From assembly GCF_000972845.2 (NCBI RefSeq), contig NC_040028.1, forward strand, positions 17,792,871-17,856,870: a stretch of DNA of 64,000 bases. Reading direction: 5' to 3'. The translations under genes and the position numbers were made by a program. This DNA comes from Larimichthys crocea (Eukaryota; Chordata; Actinopteri; Sciaenidae). Position 1 is the first letter of the stretch, and the number at the start of each line of letters is the position of its first letter. This document shows, one piece after another, positions 31,443 to 43,800 of this stretch. The notes beneath the pieces were generated by a model. That model searched no databases. It was not told the origin of the DNA and saw only the letters and a list, made by a program, of their open reading frames with translations.

Positions 31443-31815
31443 CAAAAAACTGCAGTTCCTCAAACGTCCACTTGAGGCTGGCTCCAGAAGTGAGTCAGTC
31501 TCCATAAGTCCCCATGTTCAAATGTCCAACTTCACAGCAGAAATAAACATGTTTACAGCCTGGTACAAAAAACAGTTTTGGTCTCTGTAGCTAATTTCCC
31601 CGTTCATGACAACTGTACTGAGGGTGAATTTATATACAACTCACCTGTTCAATAATTAAGAGGGTGGACCCTTTGATTGACAGGTGGGTGTTGTTACAGA
31701 GCAACCAGGTCTCATTTGGCCCACCTCAGGTCCATTAATGAGTTGGAAGAGGCAGGACTGCCAAGAGTCGCCACACTCCGACAGATACGCTGTCCATAAT
31801 TTACATATCATACAG
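31443..31815 (+). repeat. interspersed repeat family A, copy 5 (with a second partial copy at 31213-31312)
   Basis: It contains the full series from aactgcagttcctcaaacgt to the distal catacagtctataata end. A 5' fragment of the same family sits just upstream in the same orientation, so two insertions lie within 600 bases. Confidence 0.85.
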
Positions 31816-33849
31816 TCTATAATAAATCTCTCAAACCTGAATCTTAATAGCTCTGTGAGCACTTTTGTTTCTTTGTGTTCATTAATCGGATTCATAAATC
31901 CTGCTCTTGGCTACACTCTTAGAAAATCTGCTCTGAAGAACTGTTTTTGCTGGCTATGGTTTTTTTGGAATAGTGAATGCACAAAAAGGTTTGAGGTGGT
32001 CTGGTCTTGATAAAAAACCCAACAAAAGGACAGTTTGAACTCCTTTGAAAGGAGTCATTCAGCTGACGCCTTTATCCAAAGCCACTTACAAAAAAAAGGG
32101 TACTGTGTGTCAAGGACATGTTCGTGCAGCGGTAAGTACTGTGACAGTATGAGAGGGGATAGATTTATTATGTCCAGTTTTGGTAGTGCTAGGAGAGGAG
32201 GTGCTCTCTGAAGAGCTGGGTCTTCTGGGACGTATTTAGGGCTAAATGCCTACCCTAATGTTGCTTCTTTGACAAACCAACAGGTAAAAGGTTCCCCTAT
32301 GGCATGATCATGAAAAACCACTTTAGGTTCTAACTTGAAACCTTATTTTAAAGGTTGTAGTATGCATACACATCGGGTTAACTGGTTGGGTTGCTTGTAG
32401 ATATTACCTCCTGCATCTACCAGCTCATAACTGGTACGTACTGTATTTGGATGATCCTCACACACACCAGCAGCAGCATCAATAAAAAGCATTAATAACA
32501 CAGTGGAAAGATTTTTCAGTTTGAGGTGGAAGTTTAGTCCCAGTTTCACATTTTCCTAATGATGTGCACATTATATAGGAAGTCAAGTTGGATCCAAGTT
32601 GTTTCCTAGCAACCTTATTCTAATGAAACGTTCTATAGCGACCATTGGAATATATATTTTTTACTTTTCTTCAGTCTCCTGTGGCAGAGAGAGAGTTTTC
32701 TGTAGCATTTATAACCGAGTGGATCATTCCTGGCTTGACATTTGCATGCAATCTTCGATAGCTGATTATTATTCTGTTTCATAAACACACACAAACACAC
32801 GTGCACAGCAGGGAAGCGGGGTGAAAGTACAGAGCTGTTGGAGGTATAATCAGGTTTAATTTTCCCTCTGTGGACCCGGTGTGTGCTGCGTTAGAGGGGG
32901 GACGAGTCCACACATGAAGGTGTTGGTTCTTTATCTTGACAGGAAACAGAGAAGGGAGGCGTGAAGATGTCCTGAGCTGTAATTACACGAGGCTGACTGC
33001 TTCAGCTGAGACGAAGGAGTTAAACGACTCCATCTTTGCTCACCTGGCTCTGGAGGATTGCTCCGACACTTTGATGTGGTTGCAGTCAATGATTTTGGAT
33101 TAAGATTGTCTCTGGGTGTTGTTGTGTTTAACTGCTGTTTGCACAGACTTACACTTAGCTGGTGTTTTTTGTGAATTATTTATGGTTTCAGCCCTTAAAA
33201 TCATTGTTTTTGATCGAGCTATAAAAACTCCCTCCTACCCAAACACAGTGCACAGACACATCAGTGGGGTTTGATTTTGAAAACACAATCTGAAGCTTTG
33301 ACGTCTACAGTTCATTTTGAGGTCTCACGAGACGTATAATCATCTTAACCAGAGATAAAAATGTAACACTATGTGGGGCAGAAACGCGGCACTCAGTACA
33401 AACACTCATAAATTTATGAGCCGGTGAAGAACAAATCAAACAAACCGTGCGGGGGCAATTCTTCATTGATGTTTTGCAACCAAGCGTAACCAGTCTTTCC
33501 AACAGTTTGTTCAGATCACATCATCCTATTTAAAGGATAAGTCTGCTGATAGAAAAAGTTGTATGAAGACTTTTTGTGGCTCCAGAGGGAGCTGCTGGAC
33601 GTCTGATAAATTGTTAGTTGGGTCTTTCTAACTCCACAACATTTTTTATATCTTCACAGTTTCTTGTAGTCTTGTAGTTTCCGAGGCTACAATAGCTGCT
33701 GCTCGCATAACACAACAAATCTCTGATCAACCTGTCAGAGCTCAAGATGAATTGTCGGTCATGTAGGCTACGGTGTTGCAATGTATCAATACAACTCTGT
33801 TTCTTTACGTTCTTAACTCCAACATAGTAGATGGCCGTAACGCACCTTA

Positions 33850-33985
33850 ACCATAGACAGTATAAAACATGGACGTAGTATCTGTGACATCACCCACAGA
33901 GTGGGAGCCAGAGCCAGCCTCAAGTGGACGTTTGAGGAACTGCAGTTTTTGGCACTTCTGCATAGGCTTCACTTCACAGCCACGG
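33850..33985 (-). repeat. interspersed repeat family A, copy 6 (reverse, internally deleted)
   Basis: It starts ccatagacagtataaaacat and jumps to the cctcaagtggacgtttgagg block, then ends ggcttcacttcac. Both termini of the family are present without the middle, as expected of a miniature internally deleted derivative. Confidence 0.75.
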
Positions 33986-34019
33986 AGGTTGCCACTTGAC
34001 CTTAACAATTAATTTACGG

Positions 34020-34150
34020 TTAAGCGGCCGCCCCGTGTGTAGAGGCTATAGTCCTCACTGCTGCTGCAGCTGGCCACGGTTCGAATCCCGCATCGGACGG
34101 CCATTTATTGTGTGTCATTCCAAAGGCATAAAGGGCCAAAAAAATAATCG
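34020..34150 (+). repeat. tRNA-derived SINE
   Basis: It contains a perfect B-box ggttcgaatcc at 34078-34088, preceded by a tRNA-like head (gtgtagaggctatagtcctc) and followed by tgtgtgtcattcc. The cloverleaf cannot be completed, so it is a SINE and not a tRNA gene. Confidence 0.65.
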
Positions 34151-34811
34151 AAAAAAAGAAGCATGTAATAAAAATCTAATGTCCCAAAGATGGAACGATA
34201 AAATGCTAAAACACATAAGTGAGATCCACGAGATGGAAAGACTGAGACTGAAGAAATATTCATACATTAGAAAAAGGCCAAAAAATGGAGGAGATATTTG
34301 TTCATTTAAAAATGAAGTCTAGTGTGTTTCGACGTTGTTTGTCCCCTCTAACTCAGACTTATCAAATGTCTGATGCACTGTGCTGTTAGCTGAATCTACC
34401 TAATAAAACTTAACAGAAAGAAACTGCAGTTCATTTTTAATACAGTCCGACATACAACACTCCACACCAGACGTGTATTAATCCATGACTAAAAATAGTC
34501 CCCAACAAATTCAAACTTTATGGCTCGAGTCAAGTTTTGTGAGTCTTTTATAAAACAAATGACACGTTTTAAAAAAGTTAATGAGTTCAGAATAAATGTG
34601 CTCGGTGCTGAGAGACACATTCAGGGTCGGGAAGTTGTAAAATACTGCGACAGACTGATGCACTGCTGGTTTTGGTCTTTTAATGGGATTTGGTTTTCTA
34701 GCTGACACTTGAGGTTGAGTGTGACTCACAGTCTTACTGCATGACAGTTTGGCAGCTGATTACTGTTGGTGCTGACTCTGTGTCCTTTCAGTTTCACACT
34801 ATGTGACGGCT

Positions 34812-37800
34812 TCATTGCAGGTCGAGGTACTGTGGCAGGACGTCGTTCCAGAACTGCTGAGAGTCGTCCGGGTTCTTCTCCCCCGCAGCCCTCGCCTTCG
34901 TCCTCGGCGCCGGTTTCGGTGTTTCTTTCTGTTGTTTGTCTTTTCTGCCTGAGGGAGAAACTTCAGGAGGAAACTTCTGTGTGTCCCTTTGTTTTGTTTT
35001 TGTTGGTTTTACCCTTTCCTCCTCCTCCTCTTCTTCCTCTTCATCTCCTTCTTCCTCCTCCTCCTCCTCTTTCTCATCTTCCTCTTCGGTTTGCTCTGCA
35101 CTATGTTTGACAATTCCTTTTTCCTCACTCTCCTCCTCTTCCTCTTCTTCATTAGCCTCTTCCTCGCCCTCTTCACCCTCACCTGCCTCAGAATTGTTAC
35201 TTTTCTTTCCCACAGTTTGTTTATGCTCTTCTTCCTCATCTCCCTCTTCTTCTTCTTCTTCACCTTCCTCCTCCTCCTCCTCCTCCTCCTCCTCATCGCT
35301 CTCTACCATCACCTTTTTACGAGTGTCAATATTTTGATATTTTCTCTCTATTCTTTCCTCCTTCTCCTCCTCCTCACCTTTACTCTCTTCATCTTCTCCT
35401 TCCTCCTCCTCACCCTCTTCTCCATTCTCAGCTTCCTCCTTACTCTCTTCTTCCTCCTCCCTACTCCCTTCTTCCTCCTCATCATCCTTACTTCCTTCTT
35501 CCTCCTCATCCTCCTTACTCTCTTCTTCCTCCTCCCTACTCCCTTCTTCCTCCTCATCCTCCTTACTTTCTTCTTCCTCCTCCTTGCTCTCTTCTTCCTC
35601 CTCTGCAGTGTCGTCCTCAGCTTCCTCCTCATCTCTAGATGATTCTTCCTCACCCTCTTCTTCCTCCTCCTCATTTTCTTTATCGCTCTCTTCATCTTTA
35701 TCTTCCTCCTCTTCGTCGGCCTCCTCCTCCTCCTCCTTGCTCTCTTCCTCCTCTGCAGTGTCGTCCTCAGCTTCCTCCTCATCTCTAGATGATTCTTCCT
35801 CACCCTCTTCTTCCTCCCCCTCATTGTCTTTATCGCTCTCTTCGTCTTTATCTTCCTCTTCTTCGTCGGCCTCTTCTTCCTCATCAACACTTGCTTCGTC
35901 CTGTTCGTCACTCTCATCCGATTCTTCATCTTCTTCAGAGTCTCTCTCCTCATCCTCACTCTCAGTGGACTCTTCTTCACCTTCTTCCTCTGCGTCGACC
36001 TCATTTTCTTCAGAATCAGACTCTATAGTGTCACTGCTCTCGGTTTTCTCCTCTTCCTCCTCCTCCTCTTCTTCCTCCTCTTTGCTCTTGCTGCCTGTAC
36101 TCCCTGATTCTTCATCACTGTCATCTTCATCCTCACTTTCTTCTTCACTGGACTCTTCACTTTCACTCTCCTCTTCCTCTGCAGTGTCTCGTACCTCTGA
36201 GTCACTCCCTCCTTCAGCTGTTTCCTCGCTGCTCTCTCCTTCCTCCTCTTCAGCCTCTGTAACGTCACTCTTCTCGCTTCCCTCATCTTCCTCCTCGCTG
36301 CTGGAGGCGCCTGTTTCTTCCTCACCCTCTTCCTCATCCTCTGCAGAAACACTCTCTTTTTCCTCTTCTATGTCATCACTACTTTCACTTCCCTTCTCCT
36401 CCTCTTCTTCTTCTCCCACATTGCTTCCACTCGCTCCCTCTTCATCCTCGGCGTCTGTTTCATCTCCCTCGTTATCCTCGTCCTCTTCAGATGGCTTGTC
36501 GGTTTTCTCGTCTTCTCCAGCATCTTCTTGCTGAGAAGTTTCTGGGTGTGAGTCACTGTTCTTCATCTCTGTCTGTGAGATGTTTTCGCTCCCAATCTGC
36601 TCGGACATGTCACTTTTCACCTGTGACCCATCATCGGCGGTATCTTTGCTCTCTTCCTCTGCTTTCCCTGACTCTGATGGGACGCTGGGCTCCACATCTT
36701 CTCTCCCCTCTGGTGGATTCGAAGCTTCCGTTGAAGAAAAATGTGACAGCGTCGAGGAAAAGGAAGGCTGCATAATTGCGCTCTGCTTTGTGAACTGCTT
36801 CACTTGACTGGTTTTATTTGGAGTCGAGGTAACGGTGTCACTGTCAGACTGGAAACCCCCAAAGCTCATCACTGGTTCACTAAGGACCGCCATAGCTGCC
36901 CCTGCTAACCCGACAGCAGGAAGAAGAGAGGCTGCCGTGCTGAAAACTTCCCCGAGGTTTGATTTTTTCTCAGTCGGGCCCTCAGATTCAGACTCTTGCA
37001 GTGATTTGGCACCGCTGACAGAAACCACCTCTGTTCTCTTGGGACTTTGTGAGGAAATGGGGTTATATAACACTTCAATAGGTGTGTCCTGCTGTGATAA
37101 CAGCGGGCTGGAAGCTTCAGCCTGCTTGCTCCTCGGCTTGGCCTTCATTTCTTTAGAGTCTCCATCAGCTTTAACTCTGACTTCCACTCCTTCTCCTCCC
37201 TCTGGCCTCGTTTCTGCCTTCGGTTTAGGTTCTTTTGACTTCTTCTTGTCAGAGCTGTCGACATTAGGCATCTTCTGCTTATCTGCACTTCTACCTTTCA
37301 CTTTTTGAGCTGCGTTCTTTGCAAAGTTTGACTCATTTTCCACAACTTCTGCTTTGCTTTTACTGTTTTCTGCCCGTTTACTTTGATTTTGAACCGGTGT
37401 GGATTTTACCTTTTGCTGCTTCCCTTTATCTTTCGCACCTTTCACGCTTAAGGCTTTCTTAATATCAGGCGTCGGGGCAGGTGTTGGTTTTTTCACCGGT
37501 GGTGATTTTACACCCAGTGCTTTACTTTGACCTTTTCTCTGTGCATATTTAAGCTTGTGCAAATCTTGTGTTGGAGTGGATTTGACTCGCTTTGTCTTCA
37601 CCCCGACGGGTTTGACGTCAGTGGTTTCTGTATCTTCTTCCAGAGCTGATGGTTTATCTGTCTCTCTCATTGTTTTCTTTAAGGTGCCGGCTTTCATGTC
37701 CTCTTGGTTTATATCACCTTTTTTCAGATTTCCACTTCTCCTGGCATTTTCCTTCACTTCAGTCAGTCTCTGTGTCTTCCGGACAGATTGAGGAGTCTTT

Positions 37801-40800
37801 GGCATCGACTCTGATTGTTTGCTCTTCTCACGTTTTGGTGATTTAATAAAGGAGGATTCCTTTCGAGCTTGTTCGTCTTCTTGGCGTTTGATCTTAGAGG
37901 ACTGCTCGGTAGTGTTCTCTTTGCCCTTGGATGTGACTTTAGGGTTTTTAAAACTTTTTGCGCTCTTCAGTTGAGACGCTTCTTCCTTCAAAGATCCTTT
38001 GAGGAGCTCTGTGGGTAAGGCCTTCCCAATGGACCGGAGCGGTCCGGCAAACGCCTCTGCCTCTTCTGTAGTTCTTCTGAGAGCTCGGCCCTTCTTCTTC
38101 TCCTGTAATAAATCACAGAGAAAACAGCGATTTAGTCAGATGTAAAAATAAAGCAGGTCATCAGCCCGGCGGTTCTGTGCAGAGCTGTACAAGGCGCAGC
38201 AGCAGACCTGCAATCAACGTGACTGCACATGCAGTTTTGGCATTCGATGTTTTATGTGTGTTTTACTGCCAAATTCATGTCATCTCTCGTCGGAGGAAGT
38301 GGTTTTGTGTTCAATAACACGGTGTGATAACACAACAAATTACATTTTACCAGAAGAGAATCAGGATATCAGGATTGGTTTTGTAGTTGTTTTTGTTGGC
38401 GTAGATGTCATTTATAATCTCTTGAATATAATTACAGTAAAGTACATTGGCAGCAAACACATAGAAAGAAAGTACATATAGAGTATATTTAGATCATAAT
38501 CATTACCATCTATATTTGTACATGGTATGATGTTGTACAGTATAATTTACATTAAAGAAACATCACATATGGAAAACGGAGAATATCGCAGGACATATGT
38601 GCATGGTGGGCTCACGTAACTCATCAACAAGTCTGTCATCGGGTTGAAATACAGATGTGGGTGGGAGGTAAAGAGAACCGTGGTCATGGTTGAGAGAAAA
38701 GTCTTTATTTTTCCTCTGCGCCATCTGCACCGCAGATAAACAGACGGTGGTTAATTGGAGGTCATTGAGGTGTGATGTAAAAAAAACAAAAAACAACCCG
38801 GCCTCGTTTAATCGCAGTCCAGACGCAGCTTCACGAAATCAAATTGATTTATTTCACGCATCATCGTATCTATCGTATCACATTAAAGCATGCACATGAA
38901 CAAGGACACTCAAGTACTGTACTTAAGTACAATACTGAGGTACTTGTACTTTACTTAAATATTTCATACTTTGTACTTCTACTCCACTGTTGAACTGTAC
39001 TCGATTCTGAGTCAGTCTAAACTGCAGTTCCTCAAACGTCCACTTGAGTCAGTCTCCATAAGTCCCCAGGTTCAAATGTCCAACTTCACAGCAGAAATAA
39101 ACATGTTTACAGCCTGGTACAAAAAACAGTTTTGGTCTCTGTAGCTAATTTCCCCGTTCATGACAACTGTACTGAGGGTGAATTTATATACAACTCACCT
39201 GTTCACATTATATTAAGGCTTAAAGTTATGCAGGAATAAGAGCGTGGACGCTTTGATTGACAGATGATGTTAGATTAGCCAGCAGGCTGAAGAGGCAGGA
39301 CTACCAACATAACGGCGGCCACAGATTTTGAACTTTAGTCTTTTCACCTCTGTCATTATGTCTGAAGAGGCTGCTGAGCCGAGTTACATTGGCCACTTGC
39401 CCAGCTCCAGGTCTGGCACGACACCGGCTCCACTCCCTGTCAGCATTTGCCTGAAGACCTCCTCTTTTCGATGGTCCCTGTGGTACAAACACTAACACTT
39501 CCCCGGTGCTCTGAGCTCACAGTCTGGACAGGTTTGCAGCTGCAGTTTACTTCACTGTCCATCAGAAAACTCTGTAACTCACAAGAAAGTCACAGAAAAT
39601 AGTTGATGTGACTTTACTCCTGTTGTAAAGTGTCACATACTTCTCGTTGGTGATTGTACCCCGAGCACAAAGTTACATAGAGCAGAAGCAGACACCATTC
39701 ACCTGATTTCACATCAACGTCGCGTCAAAATGATTTAATTTTATTTTACGGTAGAAAAGTCACACAATGGGGCTCTTCAAGTAAATCTCTGAATCCTTCT
39801 TGCAGCGCTGCACATGAATGTACAGACTCGAACAGGAACGGTTTACTGAGCACCACATGTTACACTATGACACACAACAACGCAGGAGACTCCTTCACGG
39901 CTTGCTTCATCACTGGCTGTGGAAACACTGATGAGATGTGGCAAGATTCCTGCCAACTTTTCCCAAAGCATTGTATGTGTGTGTGTCAGTGTGTGTGTGT
40001 TTGTGTATTGGAGGCTGGAGCACAAACACATTTGTGTATTTGGCAGCAGTGAATCTACTTTGAGGAGATCCATTGCACACATTCTTCAGGAGGAAAAAAA
40101 AGCAAGTGAATGTGAAAAATTGAGCCCAAAATACTTAAATTCACCTCAGTGTTACACCAAGTGGAAAATGTCTCCACAGGCACATACGCACATACGGTAT
40201 GTATGCTGAGCTATGCACATTTCCTGGAAAAGTCAGTGAGTGTTCAACGTTGCTGCTTCCTGCCCTGGAGTGCACATAATCTAGACCACAACCAAGAAGC
40301 CTAAAGAGGAAAATAGCATTCAGCTGACTCTATGTTTATGACTCTGTGGACAATATATTGTATTTCACAACTCCAAGAGTCTATCAGAAAACCATCCGAC
40401 AAGGAGCCATTAAAAATCACTCCTCTCACCGTGTTTGGCAAAAAGCCAGAGTCGTCTTCTCTCTCAGAGACATCCTCCTCCACATCTTCTATGACAATCT
40501 GTCTTGGAAAGGTTTCTCCCTCTGAAAAGAAGCAGACAGTGACAAGGTTGTACAGCTGTACAGTGGAGCGTCCGCTGCTCTATTTTCATGGATTTGCACG
40601 ATAAAACTCAGCACTGCACTGGAACCGACTTTCCAGCCAGTTGTTCAAATTACAGGCTGAAAATACCTGTTTGTGGTGAAGCAGGATGCTCGTCCTCACT
40701 GGGATGTTTATTGGAAATATGACTGGGCGGTCTGTCGGGGCTACAGGGCTCTTTAGGTGGCAGAGGAGCTGAGAGTTTTTCAATTAAGGCCTTTTTTGCC

Positions 40801-43800
40801 ACTCTATAGGTTTGTTTCTTTGCAGTCTTTTTAGGAGATACTGGGATGTAAGGGTTACGTGTAGTTACAGACTTTGGTGACAGTAAGGGTGAAGGCAACT
40901 CTTTGGATTTGGATTCATTCTGAAAGGTGTTTGATGATCGGGAACGTCGGCTCGAAGGCTTGGAGGATAACACTAGAATCTGAGGGGATTTGGACGGAGG
41001 TCTCGGCGAGAGTGGTGGGCTCGGGGTTGCTTCTGATTGTGATTTGGGGGTCGATGAAGGTGTACTAATGTCCTTTGAAGGTGTTTTAGGGGTTTGGATA
41101 TTCCTGGATGTTTGTAAGGAGGTGTTGAGGAAGCCAGAATTTAGACGTGGGAGGTTCTGAAACGTCTCCCCAAACAGCTCCACAGAGGTCCCCTGAAAGA
41201 CGAGAGGGGAAATAACAAAAACATTACAGAGTATGAGGTCTGACCCACATCTATGGAGCGCCCCCAACCAGTTAGAGAGTGGCACTGCAGCGGAGCTACA
41301 AACTAGTGTAACACTGCTCCCTACTGGAGTTAGACAGTGATTACAGTTCAAAGTTAAAAACTTTTAGTATCACAAAGAATCTAACTCCTAGGACTAAGAC
41401 AAGAAGACACCTATGAGACAGATTGGAGTGACACTTGGTTTAAAGCACAAACACAGACAAAGTTTAAATTACTTCAGTATCAATGAGAATATATATAACT
41501 CCTGTCAGGCTTTGTCATGTGTCTGCTAATGTTCCAGATGTTTGTGTTAAATGTTTCTACGGGAAGGGTTCTACAAAACATCTGGAAGGATGTTATGATC
41601 ATATGACCTGCTGACATCCAGAGCTGTTAATGGTTAAAATTAAGGAGCATTTAGTTTTAGAAGTCTTGTAAGAACCTGGAAAATAAATACCAAGGTAAAG
41701 GGTCTTACTTTTTCTCTGTGGCGGGCTCGAGCAGAGAGGGCCGACAGTGGGACGAGTAGATTGGGATCAATCGAAGTGTCCAGCAGGAGAATTTCTGTGC
41801 GACTTGACTCGAAATAAGTCTCTGTGATTGTGACATCCGTCTCTGGAAACACCTCGAGGTTCTCTGGTGGTCTGGGCACAGCCAGTAACACCATGTGGTT
41901 ACCACCGCAGGACACCTGAATGTGAGAAAACAATCTGCCCATTCAGGATATAACATTTGGGAGGTGGTGCTGTGTTTTAAGCCACAGGTGGAGCTGGGGG
42001 GAGACACGACCAACCTTTAACTTCATCACATTCACTTACTAGTTGAACACTGTACTTGAGAAAACGCGTGCAGAGTGTCGGGCTGAACTGGTTGATGAAG
42101 TTCTCCTCTCCTAAGCCAAGTTTTCCATGACGACCGTCACCAAATGTGTAGAGGAGCCCGCTGTCTGTGGAGGAGGAAGACAAACATCCCGACCCGCAGA
42201 CATTACTGCAACTAACTCAGCAGCCTTGTGCAGAGAGAAAACAGTCGATCTGTGACTCCTGTGCGATGGAAATTAACATTTCATTCAGATAATTGAAAAC
42301 ACACCAAGGTTAACATGTGGTGCTATTTTTTTTTTTTTATCATAATGACTTGAAACGATTGCTTACTTGTGATCACAGCGGTGTGGCTCGCTCCACAGGC
42401 GATATGCTTGATGTCACGGTTACAGGGGAGCTCCAGTGGTTTTGGCAAATCGACTTCAAACAGAAATGTACCGTGGCCCAGCTGACCGTGCTGACCCCTG
42501 CCGAACGTGTACACGCTGTCCTCTGACACAGCAAAACACACACACGAGGAAACAGACTACTTTGATTAACAGCAGTGATGGAAAGTGCTTTAAGAAAGAA
42601 AGTTTACTCCACTACAGTTACCTTACTGCATGAGTTACTTTGAAGTTAATGAGACCTAAATTATTATTTTGCTAAAGATTGGCCATTGCAGTGAGAAAAT
42701 TCGAACCTGTTTTAATAGAAGTCAACAAGTTTAATACATTTTCTACAATAAGGTGATATTTTCCTTGATTCTGAAGCAGTGATGCTTTATTCTGTCTTTA
42801 TTCTGAGCTCTTGAACTTGCTTTCTATCAGAGACAGGCTGAAATTGTCTCTCTAATTGTCTGTTTTCTCACTGAACTCCATATAAAATAGTTACAATCAT
42901 TAAAATGCTACTTACATGTTAAAGGTAGGTGATGCAAATTCAATAAAAAGGTTGTTTTGCATGATGACTACTTGTACTTTTAATACTTTCGGTACATTTT
43001 GGTGTGAGTCCTGTCATCTGCAGACATTCTCAGACGACTCTGCAGTTGTGTGTGGTGCATCAGTGATGGAGAGTTGATGGTTGATCTGCTTTCTACTGTT
43101 AACTCACCTGTGAGTGCCACCGTGTGCTCCCCTCCACAGGACACCTGAGTGACACGACCCAGAATCTCCTCCACCCGCTGAGGGACCCTGTGATTGGCCA
43201 GCTGCTCCACCTGGAGACCGAGCCTTCCATTTGCACTCTCACCGAACGTGTAGAGATCTCCGTCCACTAAAACAAAGCATTCTCAGCACGATAACATGAA
43301 GTTGAACTCGCTGTGCTGTGTTCGGTCGGACTGTGTTGTACCTGTGACGAATGCTGAGTGGTGGTACCCACAGGAGACCCACATCACTGCTTCCCCGACA
43401 TTCACCTCTGTGGGTTCTGCTGCAATCTCCTCGTAGCCCAAACCAATCTGACCCACCGAGTTGTCTCCCCACATGAACAGCCTCCCGTCCTCTACCAACA
43501 CACACAAACCACAAATCAAACATCACACGCGATTATGAGTATGTACAGTTTTGGCCGAAGCGTCTAGACTAACGAACTGTTCGTACCCGTTAAGGCAGCT
43601 GAGGTGTTGCATCCTGCAGAAAGAGTTTTGATTGGTGCGTGGTCACAGAAAGGACGCAGCAGGTGAAAGGACGTCGTGTTGTTGCAGTGGCCCAAACCGA
43701 GCTGCCCTACCTGGTTACTGCCGGCGCCGTACACACTCCCCCGCCCTGAAAAAAATACACAAAACCTGAATTAAACACAGCAGGAACAACACATACCGGG

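Larger units (their letters stand above)
30699..34811. other. srpx-rpgr intergenic region: srpx promoter side and repeats
   Basis: srpx is transcribed leftward from about 30.7-30.9 kb. rpgr ends at 34812, and an ATTAAA on the minus strand at 34684-34679 is a candidate poly(A) signal. The interval holds family A copies (31213-31312, 31443-31815, reverse 33850-33985), a hAT-like end fragment at about 31085-31150 (ggttcccaacataggggtca) and a tRNA-SINE at about 34020-34150. No coding exon was recognised. Confidence 0.6.

Noticed and set aside
34020..34150. tRNA gene with a perfect B-box
   Set aside because: No complete cloverleaf can be drawn, and the 3' flank matches the tail of fish tRNA-derived SINEs.
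34989..36534. Long plus-strand open frames (217 and 316 codons) rich in Ser, Leu and Phe
   Set aside because: They are the antisense shadow of the purine-rich rpgr ORF15 exon, which has a conserved C-terminus and in-phase splicing.
38103..40429. Additional constitutive rpgr exons (the non-ORF15 C-terminus)
   Set aside because: I saw no in-phase exon with a prenylation-type C-terminus here or just downstream of the ORF15 exon; the interval holds family A and C repeats.
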